Shown here: positions 1-8,892 of the stretch, piece by piece
How positions within the stretch are numbered: position 1 is the first letter of the stretch
Layout: every line of letters starts with the position of its first letter
Assembly: GCF_024448335.1 (NCBI RefSeq)
Contig: NZ_JAMOHM010000005.1
Location: 124,001 to 188,000, forward strand
DNA: 64,000 nt
Reading direction: 5' to 3'
Origin: Stutzerimonas frequens
Lineage (GTDB): Bacteria > Pseudomonadota > Gammaproteobacteria > Pseudomonadales > Pseudomonadaceae
Notes under the pieces: generated by a model
Database searches by the model: none
What the model was told of the DNA's origin: nothing
The model's input: the letters and a program-made list of their open reading frames with translations, nothing else
Translations under genes and position numbers: made by a program

Positions 1-340
1 TCTGCTCGGCGAAGGTCTCGGCCTGCTGCGCGTCGATCTGCGCCTCGCTCTGCGCCGGCTCCAGCTCGGGGTTGAGGGTGCGATCCGGTGACGGCGTCGG
101 CGTGCCGCCCAGGTCGATCACATGCGGGCTGGCGCTTTCGGTGAACCCGATGGGGTCCTGAAAGTAGCCGGAGATGAGCTTCTTCTGTTCCGGCGTGGCT
201 GAACTCATCAGCCACATCACCAGGAAGAACGCCATCATCGCCGTGGCGAAGTCGGCGAAAGCGATCTTCCAGGCGCCACCGTGATGACCGCCCGCGACCT
301 TATTGACCCGCTTGACGATGATCGGTTGGGTATTGTCCAT
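1..340 (-). CDS. motB: Flagellar motor stator protein MotB, C-terminal part outside window
   Basis: MotB anchors the flagellar stator to peptidoglycan and, with MotA, forms the ion channel that drives rotation. About 113 N-terminal residues are visible. They hold a short basic cytoplasmic leader, one membrane segment (motif FADFATAMMAFFLVMWL, with the ion-binding Asp at residue 30) and the plug-like stretch after it (SGYFQDPIGF). The start is the ATG at 340, nine bases after the motA stop, so the two genes form an operon. The peptidoglycan-binding OmpA-like domain would lie beyond the left edge. The identity is firm from the membrane segment and the motA neighbour. Confidence 0.95.
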   Translation of the reverse strand, partial: MDNTQPIIVKRVNKVAGGHHGGAWKIAFADFATAMMAFFLVMWLMSSATPEQKKLISGYFQDPIGFTESASPHVIDLGGTPTPSPDRTLNPELEPAQSEAQIDAQQAETFAEQ

Positions 341-349
341 GGCGAACCT

Positions 350-1201
350 TTAGCTGCCACGCATGGCTTGCTCGAGCTCGGCGAAGCTCGGGCGGTGCGC
401 CGGATAGAGAACCTTGCGGCCGAACTCGACGGCCAGCGTCGGCGGCATACCCGAGGCCGAGGCGACCAATGTCGCCTTGATTGCCTCGTAGACGTTGAGC
501 TCTTCCTTGGCGTCGTGCTCCAACGCCGCGGCCAGCGGCCCAAAGAATCCGTAGGAAGCAAGAATGCCAAGGAAGGTACCGACCAGTGCCGAGCCGACCT
601 TGTAGCCGATCATGGCGTTATCCGCCTCGGCGAGGATCGACATGGTGATCACGATACCCAGTACCGCCGCGACGATACCCATCGCCGGCAAACCATCAGC
701 GACCTTGCTGACGGCGTGAGATGGGTGCTCGAGTTCTTCCTTCAGGCTGTTGAGCTCCATGTCGAACAAGCCTTCGAGTTCGTGCGGCGCCATGTTGCCG
801 GAGGACATGATGCGCAGATAATCGCAGGTGAAGGCGGTCATCCGCTCGTCCTGCAGGAAGCCGGGGTACTTGCTGAACAATGGACTGGCAGCCGGATCCT
901 CAAGATCGGCCTCGATGGCCATCATGCCCTCGCGGCGGCTCTTGTTCAGGATCGAATAGAGCAGGCTGAGCACTTCCAGATAATAGGTATGGGTGAAGCG
1001 CGTGCTGAACATCTTCAGCGACTTCTTGAAAACGATCTTGGTGGTACTGCCGGGGTTGGCCTGCAGGAAGCCGCCCAGGGCGGCGCCGCCAATGATCATC
1101 ACCTCGAATGGATGGATCAGTGCGCCGATCTTGCCGCCCGAAAGCACGAATCCGCCCAGCACACTGGCGAACACCACGATGATGCCGATTATCTTGACCA
1201 T
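350..1201 (-). CDS. motA: Flagellar motor stator protein MotA
   Basis: MotA is the inner-membrane stator subunit that couples ion flow to torque on FliG. The 283-residue length is normal for the family. Two N-terminal membrane helices (from residue 1 and about 33) and two C-terminal ones (about 170-225, including GLPAMGIVAAVLGIVITM) flank a charged cytoplasmic loop. The loop carries Arg and Glu residues of the type that contact the rotor (for example LEDPAASPLFSKYPGFLQDE). motB follows nine bases downstream. The N-terminal MVKIIG start has a GGAGG-type ribosome site just upstream. A candidate flagellar sigma-28 promoter lies about 110 bases upstream. Confidence 0.97.
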   Translation of the reverse strand: MVKIIGIIVVFASVLGGFVLSGGKIGALIHPFEVMIIGGAALGGFLQANPGSTTKIVFKKSLKMFSTRFTHTYYLEVLSLLYSILNKSRREGMMAIEADLEDPAASPLFSKYPGFLQDERMTAFTCDYLRIMSSGNMAPHELEGLFDMELNSLKEELEHPSHAVSKVADGLPAMGIVAAVLGIVITMSILAEADNAMIGYKVGSALVGTFLGILASYGFFGPLAAALEHDAKEELNVYEAIKATLVASASGMPPTLAVEFGRKVLYPAHRPSFAELEQAMRGS

Positions 1202-1310
1202 AGGAGGTACGTCTGAAACCTGGTTACGAGCCGTCCGGATCAGGGCAAAACAGCGCCCCGAGTCGTTACCAGACGACCTTGCAAAAGGAATGTTGGAAGA
1301 ATTGTTCTGG

Positions 1311-1340
1311 TTATCGGAACTTTTGCGCCAGACTAAAGGC
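1311..1340 (-). promoter_or_regulatory. Candidate sigma-28 (FliA) promoter for motAB
   Basis: Read on the minus strand, TCCGATAA (1311-1318) matches seven of eight positions of the FliA -10 element GCCGATAA. Upstream of it TTTAGTCT gives a partial match to TAAAGTTT at the expected spacing. The leader to motA would be about 100 bases. The -35 match is weak, so this is a candidate only. Confidence 0.45.
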
Positions 1341-1366
1341 CATCCCGATGAAAAGCTAGTTCGGCC

Positions 1367-2881
1367 ATGACCACCACGCCCCCGCTACCACGCACCCTGC
1401 CCGCCTGGATCAAGGCACTCGACGATGCTCCCCTGCCTGCCTTTGCTGCCGTTCATGAACGGGTTCGCCTGGCGTTGCGCGACAGCAGCAAGTCGATGCG
1501 GCAGATCGCCGAGCTCATCCAGGACAGCCCGGTGCTGGCGCTGCGCTTCATTCAGGAGGCCAACCGCGGCATCGGCGATGGCCAGCCGGCCGAAAGCCTG
1601 GAGGTCGCACTCAGCCGCATCGGCGTGCAGCGCGCCGAAGCATTGCTGGCGCGCATTCCGGCGATGGAGGCGGCCGACATGCCGCGACCGCTGCGGCAAC
1701 TGGTGCTGATCAGTCGCCATGCCAGCCAGCAGGCCAACGGGCTGTTCGCCGCCCGCCTGGCCCGGCTGTGGCAGGACATCCACTGGGGCAGCCTGCTGTT
1801 TCTGGCGCCGGCCTGGGCACTGATCGGCACCTATCCGCATCTGCTGGAAAGCTGGGAACAGCGGGTATTGGTCAAGGGCGAACCAGCCAGCCGCGTCGAG
1901 CGCGAACTGCTCGGCGTTTCCCTGCTGGAGCTGTGCCTCAGGCTTGCCGAGCATTGGCGTCTACCCGACTGGATCGCTCAGGGCTATCGCCTGCTCGGTG
2001 CCGATCGGCGCCGGCTGATCAGGGCCCTACATATCGCCCACGACAACGAACACCCGCTGCACCAGCAGCAGATGCTCGACGCCGACCCCGAGCTACGCCG
2101 CTGGCTTACATTGCCGAGCAACACCATCGTGCTGGCCAACGGCTTGGCGCTATCGGCACACCACAGCTGGAGCGGCGTGCACAGCCTGCGCTGGCAGCGG
2201 CTGGCCGGACTGTACCTGCAGGTGCCACTGGACGAGATGCAACAAATGGTGCACCAGCAAGCGGTCATCAGTGCCCGCGAGTTCGGCCCGACCGACCTCT
2301 GGCACCCGGCCCAGGGCCTGCTGTGGCCAACCGGCAGCCGCTTCCAGACCCTGCGCGAAGCACCGACCCCGAGCGCGGCCGACCTGGCAGAGTGGCGCGA
2401 CCAATGTCGCCGCCTGCTGGGCGATCCCTCACCGTTCAGCAACATCCTGCAACTGACTGCCACAGCCAGCCGCGCACTGAACTGCGCCGGCCTTCAGCGC
2501 TCACTGGTGATGCTGGTCGACCGCAAGCAGAATCGCCTGCTCAGCCAGCAGGGCAACGGCCTGCCTGCCGATGCCGCGCGCCTGACGCTCGCTCCGGAGC
2601 AGAGCCAGATTGTTCGGCGCCTGCTGGAAAAACCTGCCCAGCTGCGACTGCAACCATCCAACATGGCGCAGTTCTCGGCCCTCCTGCCCGGCACGCTCAA
2701 GAAACTGTTCGCCGGCGAGCACCTGCTGTTGCGCTCGCTGGGAGTCGACGGGCGAGTGCTGATGCTCATCGTTGCCGATCAGAACGGCGCGCCCATGTCG
2801 GACGCGGTACTGCAAACATTCGTTAAAACATCCCAGTGCATCGAGCGCGCACTGAGCAACTTCAGCAGGCGCGGGGGCTGA
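1367..2881 (+). CDS. HDOD-domain signalling protein
   Basis: The N-terminal half (about residues 15-230) looks like an HDOD output domain. It shows the family pattern of a helical bundle starting with a proline-rich region and 'LIQDSPVLALRFIQEAN', then 'LEVALSRIGVQRAEALL'. HDOD proteins are non-enzymatic relatives of HD phosphohydrolases found in signalling. The C-terminal portion (about 340-500) resembles a degenerate GAF-like sensory fold, but this is an inference. The gene is divergent from motAB and sits where PAO1 carries PA4955 (from memory). The ATG at 1367 is used; no strong ribosome site is visible. The substrate or partner is unknown. Confidence 0.75.
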   Translation: MTTTPPLPRTLPAWIKALDDAPLPAFAAVHERVRLALRDSSKSMRQIAELIQDSPVLALRFIQEANRGIGDGQPAESLEVALSRIGVQRAEALLARIPAMEAADMPRPLRQLVLISRHASQQANGLFAARLARLWQDIHWGSLLFLAPAWALIGTYPHLLESWEQRVLVKGEPASRVERELLGVSLLELCLRLAEHWRLPDWIAQGYRLLGADRRRLIRALHIAHDNEHPLHQQQMLDADPELRRWLTLPSNTIVLANGLALSAHHSWSGVHSLRWQRLAGLYLQVPLDEMQQMVHQQAVISAREFGPTDLWHPAQGLLWPTGSRFQTLREAPTPSAADLAEWRDQCRRLLGDPSPFSNILQLTATASRALNCAGLQRSLVMLVDRKQNRLLSQQGNGLPADAARLTLAPEQSQIVRRLLEKPAQLRLQPSNMAQFSALLPGTLKKLFAGEHLLLRSLGVDGRVLMLIVADQNGAPMSDAVLQTFVKTSQCIERALSNFSRRGG

Positions 2882-2929
2882 TCTTTTTCGCTAGACTTCG
2901 TCCCTTCCATGACTGAGTCGAGGCCCGCC

Positions 2930-3745
2930 GTGTCCGTCTTTTCCCACCTGCCGCTGGTGATCGAGCCTGCCGATCTGGCCGCTCGCCTCGATGCGCCGGA
3001 ACTGATTTTGGTCGATCTGACGAGCGCCGCTCGCTATGCCGAAGGCCATCTGCTGGGTGCTCGCTTCGTCGACCCCAAGCAGACCCAGCTCGGCCAACCG
3101 CCAGCGCCCGGCCTGCTTCCCGACATCGCGCAGCTGCAGCAGCTGTTCGGCGCACTGGGACATCGCCCCGACGCGGTCTATGTGGTCTACGACGACGAGG
3201 GCGGCGGCTGGGCCGGGCGCTTCGTCTGGCTGCTGGATGTGATCGGCCATCACCACTACCACTACCTCAACGGCGGCCTGCACGCTTGGCTGGCCGAGGG
3301 TCGGTCACTCACCCAGCAGGTACCCGCGGCCGCCGCCGGCCACCCGAGCCTGACGCTCGACGAAGCACCCACCGCCACCCGCACCTACATCGAGAGCCGC
3401 CTCGGCGCGGACGATCTGGCTATATGGGACGCTCGCTCACCGGCTGAATACCGCGGCGAAAAGCTGTTCGCCGCCCGCGGTGGCCACATCCCCGGGGCGG
3501 TCAACTTCGAGTGGACCGCCGCCATGGACCCAGCACGTTCGCTGCGCATCCGCGAGGACATCGCCGAGCACCTGCGGGCACTCGGGATCGTGCCGGAGAA
3601 GGAAATCATCACCCATTGTCAAACCCACCATCGCTCAGGCCTCACCTACCTGATAGCCAAGGCGCTGGGCTATCCGCGCGTCAAAGGCTACGCCGGCTCC
3701 TGGGCCGAATGGGGCAACCTGCCTGACACCCCGGTGCAGCAATGA
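2930..3745 (+). CDS. rhdA: Thiosulfate sulfurtransferase (rhodanese) RhdA
   Basis: The enzyme transfers sulfane sulfur from a donor to a thiophilic acceptor through a Cys persulfide. The sequence has two tandem rhodanese domains. The active-site loop CQTHHRS is at Cys230, the exact loop and position known for Azotobacter vinelandii RhdA; this loop differs from the usual CRxGxR of sulfurtransferases. The GTG at 2930 is chosen because a GAGG ribosome site lies seven bases upstream and the 271-residue product then matches RhdA; an ATG seven codons earlier (2909) is open but lacks such a site. psd follows at once, so the two may be cotranscribed. Confidence 0.93.
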   Translation: MSVFSHLPLVIEPADLAARLDAPELILVDLTSAARYAEGHLLGARFVDPKQTQLGQPPAPGLLPDIAQLQQLFGALGHRPDAVYVVYDDEGGGWAGRFVWLLDVIGHHHYHYLNGGLHAWLAEGRSLTQQVPAAAAGHPSLTLDEAPTATRTYIESRLGADDLAIWDARSPAEYRGEKLFAARGGHIPGAVNFEWTAAMDPARSLRIREDIAEHLRALGIVPEKEIITHCQTHHRSGLTYLIAKALGYPRVKGYAGSWAEWGNLPDTPVQQ

Positions 3746-3756
3746 AAAGGACCAAC

Positions 3757-4650
3757 ATGAAAGAACGCCTGTTCGTCGCCAGCCAGTATCTGCTGCCGCA
3801 TCACCTGATCTCACGACTGGCCGGCTGCCTGGCCGAATGCCGGCTGCCCTGGGTGAAGAACACCTTCATCAAGTGGTTCGTCCGCCATTTCCAGGTCGAC
3901 ATGCGCGAGGCCCAGACGGAAGAACCTACGGCCTACGAACATTTCAACGCCTTTTTCACCCGCGCGTTGAAAGACGACGCGCGCCCGCTGGACACCACGC
4001 CTGGCGCCATCCTCAACCCCTGCGACGGGGCCATCAGCCAGCTAGGCCGCATCGAGCAGGGGCGCATCTTCCAGGCCAAGGGGCACAGCTTCAGCGCCAT
4101 GGAGTTGCTCGGCGGCGATCATGAGCGCGCGGCGCCGTTCATGGGCGGCGCATTCGCTACCGTGTACCTGTCGCCCAAGGATTATCACCGTGTGCATATG
4201 CCGGTCAGCGGCACGCTGCGCGAGATGGTCTATGTACCGGGACGGATTTTCTCCGTGAACACCGTTACCGCCCAGGGGGTACCGGAGCTGTTCGCGCGCA
4301 ACGAGCGGGTGGTCTGCCTGTTCGATACCGAGCATGGGCCGATGGCGATGGTGCTGGTCGGCGCGATGATCGTTGCCAGCATCGAAACGGTCTGGGCCGG
4401 ACTGGTCACGCCGCCCAAGCGCAGCCTCCGGACCTTCCGTTACGACGAAGCCGCGCGCGCGCCGATCCACCTGGAAAAGGGTACGGAAATGGGGCGCTTC
4501 AAGCTTGGTTCGACCGTCATCCTGCTGTTCGGTCCGGACCGTGTCCGCTGGGCCGAGCAGCTCGGCCCGCTAAGTCCCGTGTGCATGGGCCAGGCCCTGG
4601 GGCAGGCGGAATCGAGCGCAGTGGTCGCCGAGCCGCTCGACCAGCTCTAA
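3757..4650 (+). CDS. psd: Phosphatidylserine decarboxylase proenzyme
   Basis: It makes phosphatidylethanolamine by decarboxylating phosphatidylserine at the inner membrane. The self-cleavage motif LGST is intact near the C terminus. Cleavage before Ser252 would give a small alpha chain of about 46 residues bearing the pyruvoyl group, the normal layout for the bacterial enzyme. The N-terminal [17 protein letters not shown] matches the Pseudomonas type. The ATG at 3757 is preferred because AAAAGGA lies just upstream; the earlier in-frame ATG at 3742 overlaps the rhdA stop. A stem-loop follows the stop codon. Confidence 0.95.
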   Translation: MKERLFVASQYLLPHHLISRLAGCLAECRLPWVKNTFIKWFVRHFQVDMREAQTEEPTAYEHFNAFFTRALKDDARPLDTTPGAILNPCDGAISQLGRIEQGRIFQAKGHSFSAMELLGGDHERAAPFMGGAFATVYLSPKDYHRVHMPVSGTLREMVYVPGRIFSVNTVTAQGVPELFARNERVVCLFDTEHGPMAMVLVGAMIVASIETVWAGLVTPPKRSLRTFRYDEAARAPIHLEKGTEMGRFKLGSTVILLFGPDRVRWAEQLGPLSPVCMGQALGQAESSAVVAEPLDQL

Positions 4651-4657
4651 CGGCCTC

Positions 4658-4696
4658 AGCCGACGTTCGGCCGGCAGCTGCTACCGAATGTCGGCT
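4658..4696 (+). terminator. Stem-loop after psd, possible terminator
   Basis: AGCCGACGTTCGG (4658-4670) pairs with CCGAATGTCGGCT (4684-4696), with one G-T mismatch and a 13-base loop. It directly follows the psd stop. The following sequence is only mildly T-rich (TAATAT), so termination efficiency is uncertain. Confidence 0.5.
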
Positions 4697-4788
4697 AATA
4701 TCACCAGGCCATTATTCAGTTCTGCCCGCTGCGGCAGATATTGATAGAGTTCTCATTACTCATGCCTTAAATCGCTGCGGAGCCATCG

Positions 4789-6636
4789 TTGGATAGACAG
4801 AGCCATCATCTGCTGTTGCGCGCACCCGCACCGACTCGGCAGAGCCTGTCCTTCTGCGATGCCAGCGTGCGCGGCGTATCCGCCTGGCTCGCCGGGCTGC
4901 CCAAAGCCAACATCGGTGAGACCGCACGTCAGCTGTATCAGGCCCTGATCGAGCTCAACCAGCTTCGCATTGGGTCCGAAACCAGGCTGCAGATACTCGA
5001 GCTGCTGCGCCCGGACGTGCACTTCGTTTGCCGGCAGCTGGAAAAGCACTACGTCAACCAGCCAATCGTGCTGGCCGAGCGCCCGCGCAAGGTCGCCGGC
5101 CTTTGCCAGGCACTGCAGAACCACCTGGCGGTCGGCTACAAGCTGATCGTCGTTCGCGTGGTCTCCCAACCCAACCGCGACCGCCACCAGCTGTTTTCCG
5201 TCGCACTGCAGCGTGCCGTTCACAGCCTGGGCGCGCTGCTCGTGCGCTCGACTCAACTCTACGGGCCGCCCGCACCCGGTCTCTGGCTGGAGATGCATCA
5301 GCTCTATCAATTGGCGGTCGAACACGGCGTCGAGCGTCTCCTGGTCCGCGATCCGCTGGCGCAGCACGGCCCCGGCCTGAGCACCGAGCAGAGCTATATC
5401 GCCGCGCTGCTGCTCGGCTGTGCGCGCTGCAACCAGATGCGTCAGCAAAACATCATCAAGCTGGCCGCGGCGCTCGAAGCCTGGAGCGCGCTGCCATTGA
5501 TCCAGGCCGGCAGCCTGGCCAGCAGCCTGTTCCTGTTTTCCCCGACGGTAGACGGCCCACCACGCTATCGCTCGTTGTTGCCAGATGCACAACAGCTGCA
5601 TCTGCTCGGTATCGATACCCGTCCACTGGTCGACCTGATCGAGGAACACCTGCGCCTGGCTGCGGAAAACCGCCAGCTGACCAACCTCCCGGCGGCCAAC
5701 GGTCTCGATGACGATCTGCTGCGCCATCTGAGCTCGGCCTGGGGCGCGATTTCCGAACGCACCTTCCAGCGCACCCCGGCACAGGGTGTACTCAGCCTGT
5801 GCATCGGCATGACCGCGCTGCATTTTCAGCTAGCCGGCCAACGATCCTTCAATGAGGTGCTGGAGCAGCCCGACGCATCGAACCGCGCGGTATTCAAGCT
5901 GCACAATGGCGCAACAGATGTCTGGGCCAGCGCTTTCGACGCCCAGAGCACCGCTACCGAGCTGCCGCCGGACCAGGATCATATCGAGTTCATCAGCCCT
6001 ACCCGCGTACGCGCCACTCCCACTCTAGCGGCTCGCGCAAACAACACCGATCCGGTCCCGACAAGCAGATCGACAACATGCGAAAGCCACCCGATTCATC
6101 AGGTCCAGCTGGTCGATCACAGCCCGGGCGGCTACTGCCTGGCCTGGGAAGGCGAAGTCCCCGGCCTGCTGCAGACTGGCGAGTTGCTGGGGCTGCGCGA
6201 AGGTGACGGGCAGAGCTGGAGCATCGCCGTGGTGCGCTGGATTCGCCAAGTCCGCGGGGGCGTCACGCAGATGGGGGTCCAGCTGATCGCACCGCAGGCC
6301 CAACCCTGCGGCCTGCGCCTGCTGCGCAAGGTCGATCAGGGCAGCGAGTACCTTCGTGCCCTGCTGTTGCCCGAGATCGGCGCCATCTCCCAGCCAGCGA
6401 TGCTGATTGCGCCACGCCTGCCCTTCCAGGAGGGGCACAAGGTCCTGATCAATCACAACGGCGAGGAACAGCGCGCCATTCTGCACCGACGCCGTGGCAG
6501 CAGCGGAAACTACAACCAGTTCGAGTATCGCTCACTTGGCCAGCTGGCACCGGAGCGAGAGACCTCGTTCACAGGCTGGAAAGCCCACACGAGCGGCGGG
6601 GATGAAGATTTTGACTCACTCTGGAAGTCGCTGTAG
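4789..6636 (+). CDS. PilZ-like C-terminal domain protein upstream of fimX
   Basis: This 615-residue protein corresponds in position to PAO1 PA4958 (from memory). Most of it is a helical region I do not recognise. The C-terminal part (about residues 440-530) contains VQLVDHSPGGYCLAW, which fits the D-x-S-x-x-G strand motif of PilZ domains, followed by a MGVQLIAPQ-type strand. No clear RxxxR motif precedes it, so c-di-GMP binding is doubtful. The start is a TTG at 4789 with a GGAG ribosome site seven bases before it; the in-frame stop at 4768 excludes a longer form. fimX starts 61 bases after the stop, so a joint role in pilus or c-di-GMP signalling is likely. Confidence 0.65.
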   Translation: MDRQSHHLLLRAPAPTRQSLSFCDASVRGVSAWLAGLPKANIGETARQLYQALIELNQLRIGSETRLQILELLRPDVHFVCRQLEKHYVNQPIVLAERPRKVAGLCQALQNHLAVGYKLIVVRVVSQPNRDRHQLFSVALQRAVHSLGALLVRSTQLYGPPAPGLWLEMHQLYQLAVEHGVERLLVRDPLAQHGPGLSTEQSYIAALLLGCARCNQMRQQNIIKLAAALEAWSALPLIQAGSLASSLFLFSPTVDGPPRYRSLLPDAQQLHLLGIDTRPLVDLIEEHLRLAAENRQLTNLPAANGLDDDLLRHLSSAWGAISERTFQRTPAQGVLSLCIGMTALHFQLAGQRSFNEVLEQPDASNRAVFKLHNGATDVWASAFDAQSTATELPPDQDHIEFISPTRVRATPTLAARANNTDPVPTSRSTTCESHPIHQVQLVDHSPGGYCLAWEGEVPGLLQTGELLGLREGDGQSWSIAVVRWIRQVRGGVTQMGVQLIAPQAQPCGLRLLRKVDQGSEYLRALLLPEIGAISQPAMLIAPRLPFQEGHKVLINHNGEEQRAILHRRRGSSGNYNQFEYRSLGQLAPERETSFTGWKAHTSGGDEDFDSLWKSL

Positions 6637-6697
6637 ATTGCCGATTCTCGCATTCTTGCCTGCCCGCGCCGCACCGGCGCGCACTTAAGCTGTTGCC

Positions 6698-8764
6698 ATG
6701 GCCCTGCAAAAGAAAACCATCCGCCTGCTGATTCTTGAAGACTCGCAGAACGAAGCCGAGCGCCTGGTCAGCCTCTTCCGCAATGCCGGACAGGCGACCC
6801 GGGTGCATCGACTCACCTCCAGCGACGATCTGGCCGAAGCCCTGACACAAATCTGGGATCTGCTGATCAGTGCGCCGCAGAGCGAGAATCTCGACCCCAG
6901 CGAGGCGATCAGCGCTATTCGCCGGCAAGCCAAGGACATCCCGATCATCCAGCTGACCGCCGGCAACGACGCCGAAGCGATCACCGATGCGCTGATGCTC
7001 GGCGCCCAGGACGCGTTGCCACAGGGCGAGGATGAATGGCTGCTGCTGGTAGCCAACCGCGAACTGGCCAACCTCGAGGAGCGACGCGCCCGACGCTCGG
7101 CCGAAGTCGCGCTGCGCGAGGCGGAGAAACGTTGCCAGCTGCTGCTCGACAGCTCCGTCGACGCCATCGCCTACGTTCACGACGGCATGCATATCTATGC
7201 CAACCGTGCCTACCTCGAGCTGTTCGGCTACGACGACGTCGAGGATCTGGAAGGCATGCCGATGATCGACCTGATCGGCGGTGCCGACCAGAGCCGGTTC
7301 AAGACCTTCCTGAAAAACTACCAGACCCTCGAAGGCAGCGCCGAATTGGCCTGCGGCGGGGTTCGCGCCGACGGCGAAGCGCTGAAGATGCGCATGAGCT
7401 TCTCGCCAGCCGCCTATGACGGCGAGCCTTGCATCCAGGTGGTGATCCGCGCCGAGAGCGACAGCGCCGAACTGCAGAAGCTCCGCGAGATCAGCAGCCA
7501 GGATCCAGTGACCGGCCTGCTCAACCGCAACAGCTTTGTCGAAGTCATGGATACCGCGGTCGAGCGCGCGGTCAACGCAGGCCAGAGCGCGACCCTGGCA
7601 TACATCCGCATCGACCGTTTCGCTGCATTGCAGGCCGATATCGGCCTGACCGACTCCGACCAGCTGCTCAGCCAGCTGGCCACCCTGCTGCGCGGGCACT
7701 TCCCGAGCGACACCCAGCTGGCGCGCTTCGCCGATGATGTGTTCACCGTGCTGCAACCCGGCGTCATACCGCAGCAGGCCGAAGCGGAACTGCGTGCGCT
7801 GCTTGGCAAGGTCGAAGGGCATCTGCTCGATGTAGGCGGGCGCACGGTGCAGGTCACCCTCAGCATCGGTGTCGCCGGCCTCGACGAAAAGACCGCCAAG
7901 GCCCAGGACGCCATCGAGCGCGCGCACCGCTGCGCCGATGAGCTGAGCGACGGCAATGCGCTGAAGATCTATAACCCCGCCGACGAGCTGGCCGCCGCGG
8001 CGAACCGCGGCGATATCGCCGCCATGCTCAAGCAGGCACTGGAGAACAACAGCTTCCGGCTGCTGTTCCAGCCGATCATCAGCCTGCGCGGCGACAACTT
8101 CGAGCATTACGAAGTCCTGCTGCGACTGCTCGACCCCCAAGGCGCGGAGGTACCGCCCAACGAGTTTCTCAGCGCCGCCAGCGAGGCCGGCCTGGCCAGC
8201 AAGATCGACCGCTGGGTCATTCTCAATTCCATCAAGCTGCTCGCCGAACATCGCGCCAAGGGCCATAGCACCCGCTTGTTCCTGCACCTGTCCGCGGCCA
8301 GCATCCAGGACGCCAGTCTGCTGCCCTGGCTCGGCGTCGTACTCAAGGCCTCGCGCCTGCCCGGCGACTCACTGGCCTTCGAGTTCGGCGAAGCCGATGC
8401 CGTCACCTATCTCAAACCAGCCAAGGCATTAGCACAGGGCCTGAGCGGCCTCGGTTGCCGAATTGCCCTGGCCCAGTTCGGCTGCGTGCTGAACCCCTTC
8501 AACACGCTCAAGCACCTGGATGCCGAGTTCATCAAGGTCGACGGCTCCTATACCCAGGATCTGAGCCGCCAGGAAAATCAGGAAGCGCTCAAGACGCTGC
8601 TGGCCGAGCTGCACGAGCAGCGCAAGCAGAGCATCGTGCCTTTCGTCGAAAGCGCCACGGTACTCGCCACGCTCTGGCAGGCCGGCGTCAGCTATATCCA
8701 GGGGCATTACCTGCAGGGCCCCAGCCAGTCGATGGACTACGACTTCTCCTCCGACGAGGAGTGA
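6698..8764 (+). CDS. fimX: FimX-type c-di-GMP effector (REC-PAS-GGDEF-EAL)
   Basis: FimX controls type IV pilus assembly and twitching by binding c-di-GMP at the cell pole. The 688 residues hold a receiver-like fold (1-125), a PAS domain (about 145-250), a GGDEF domain (about 265-425) and an EAL domain (about 440-685). Key sites are degenerate as expected for FimX: the receiver phosphoacceptor region reads WDLLISAP, the GGDEF signature is replaced by ADDVF (345-349), and EAL by EVL (472-474). It is therefore a c-di-GMP sensor, with little or no cyclase or phosphodiesterase activity expected. The PilZ-like gene lies just upstream in the same direction. Confidence 0.93.
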   Translation: MALQKKTIRLLILEDSQNEAERLVSLFRNAGQATRVHRLTSSDDLAEALTQIWDLLISAPQSENLDPSEAISAIRRQAKDIPIIQLTAGNDAEAITDALMLGAQDALPQGEDEWLLLVANRELANLEERRARRSAEVALREAEKRCQLLLDSSVDAIAYVHDGMHIYANRAYLELFGYDDVEDLEGMPMIDLIGGADQSRFKTFLKNYQTLEGSAELACGGVRADGEALKMRMSFSPAAYDGEPCIQVVIRAESDSAELQKLREISSQDPVTGLLNRNSFVEVMDTAVERAVNAGQSATLAYIRIDRFAALQADIGLTDSDQLLSQLATLLRGHFPSDTQLARFADDVFTVLQPGVIPQQAEAELRALLGKVEGHLLDVGGRTVQVTLSIGVAGLDEKTAKAQDAIERAHRCADELSDGNALKIYNPADELAAAANRGDIAAMLKQALENNSFRLLFQPIISLRGDNFEHYEVLLRLLDPQGAEVPPNEFLSAASEAGLASKIDRWVILNSIKLLAEHRAKGHSTRLFLHLSAASIQDASLLPWLGVVLKASRLPGDSLAFEFGEADAVTYLKPAKALAQGLSGLGCRIALAQFGCVLNPFNTLKHLDAEFIKVDGSYTQDLSRQENQEALKTLLAELHEQRKQSIVPFVESATVLATLWQAGVSYIQGHYLQGPSQSMDYDFSSDEE

Positions 8765-8892
8765 GCCCGGCTGGCCCAGCGGCCAAGACAGACTCCTCCT
8801 GCCAACTCGCCCTGAGTTGATCGTGGTCATCCGCTGGCCGCAACGTTGGGCTAGAGTGTCCGGACGTCTTCACTTTCAGGAGGAGTCGTGCC

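Noticed and set aside
6569..8287. 572-residue open frame antisense to fimX
   Set aside because: Shadow of fimX with low-complexity composition.
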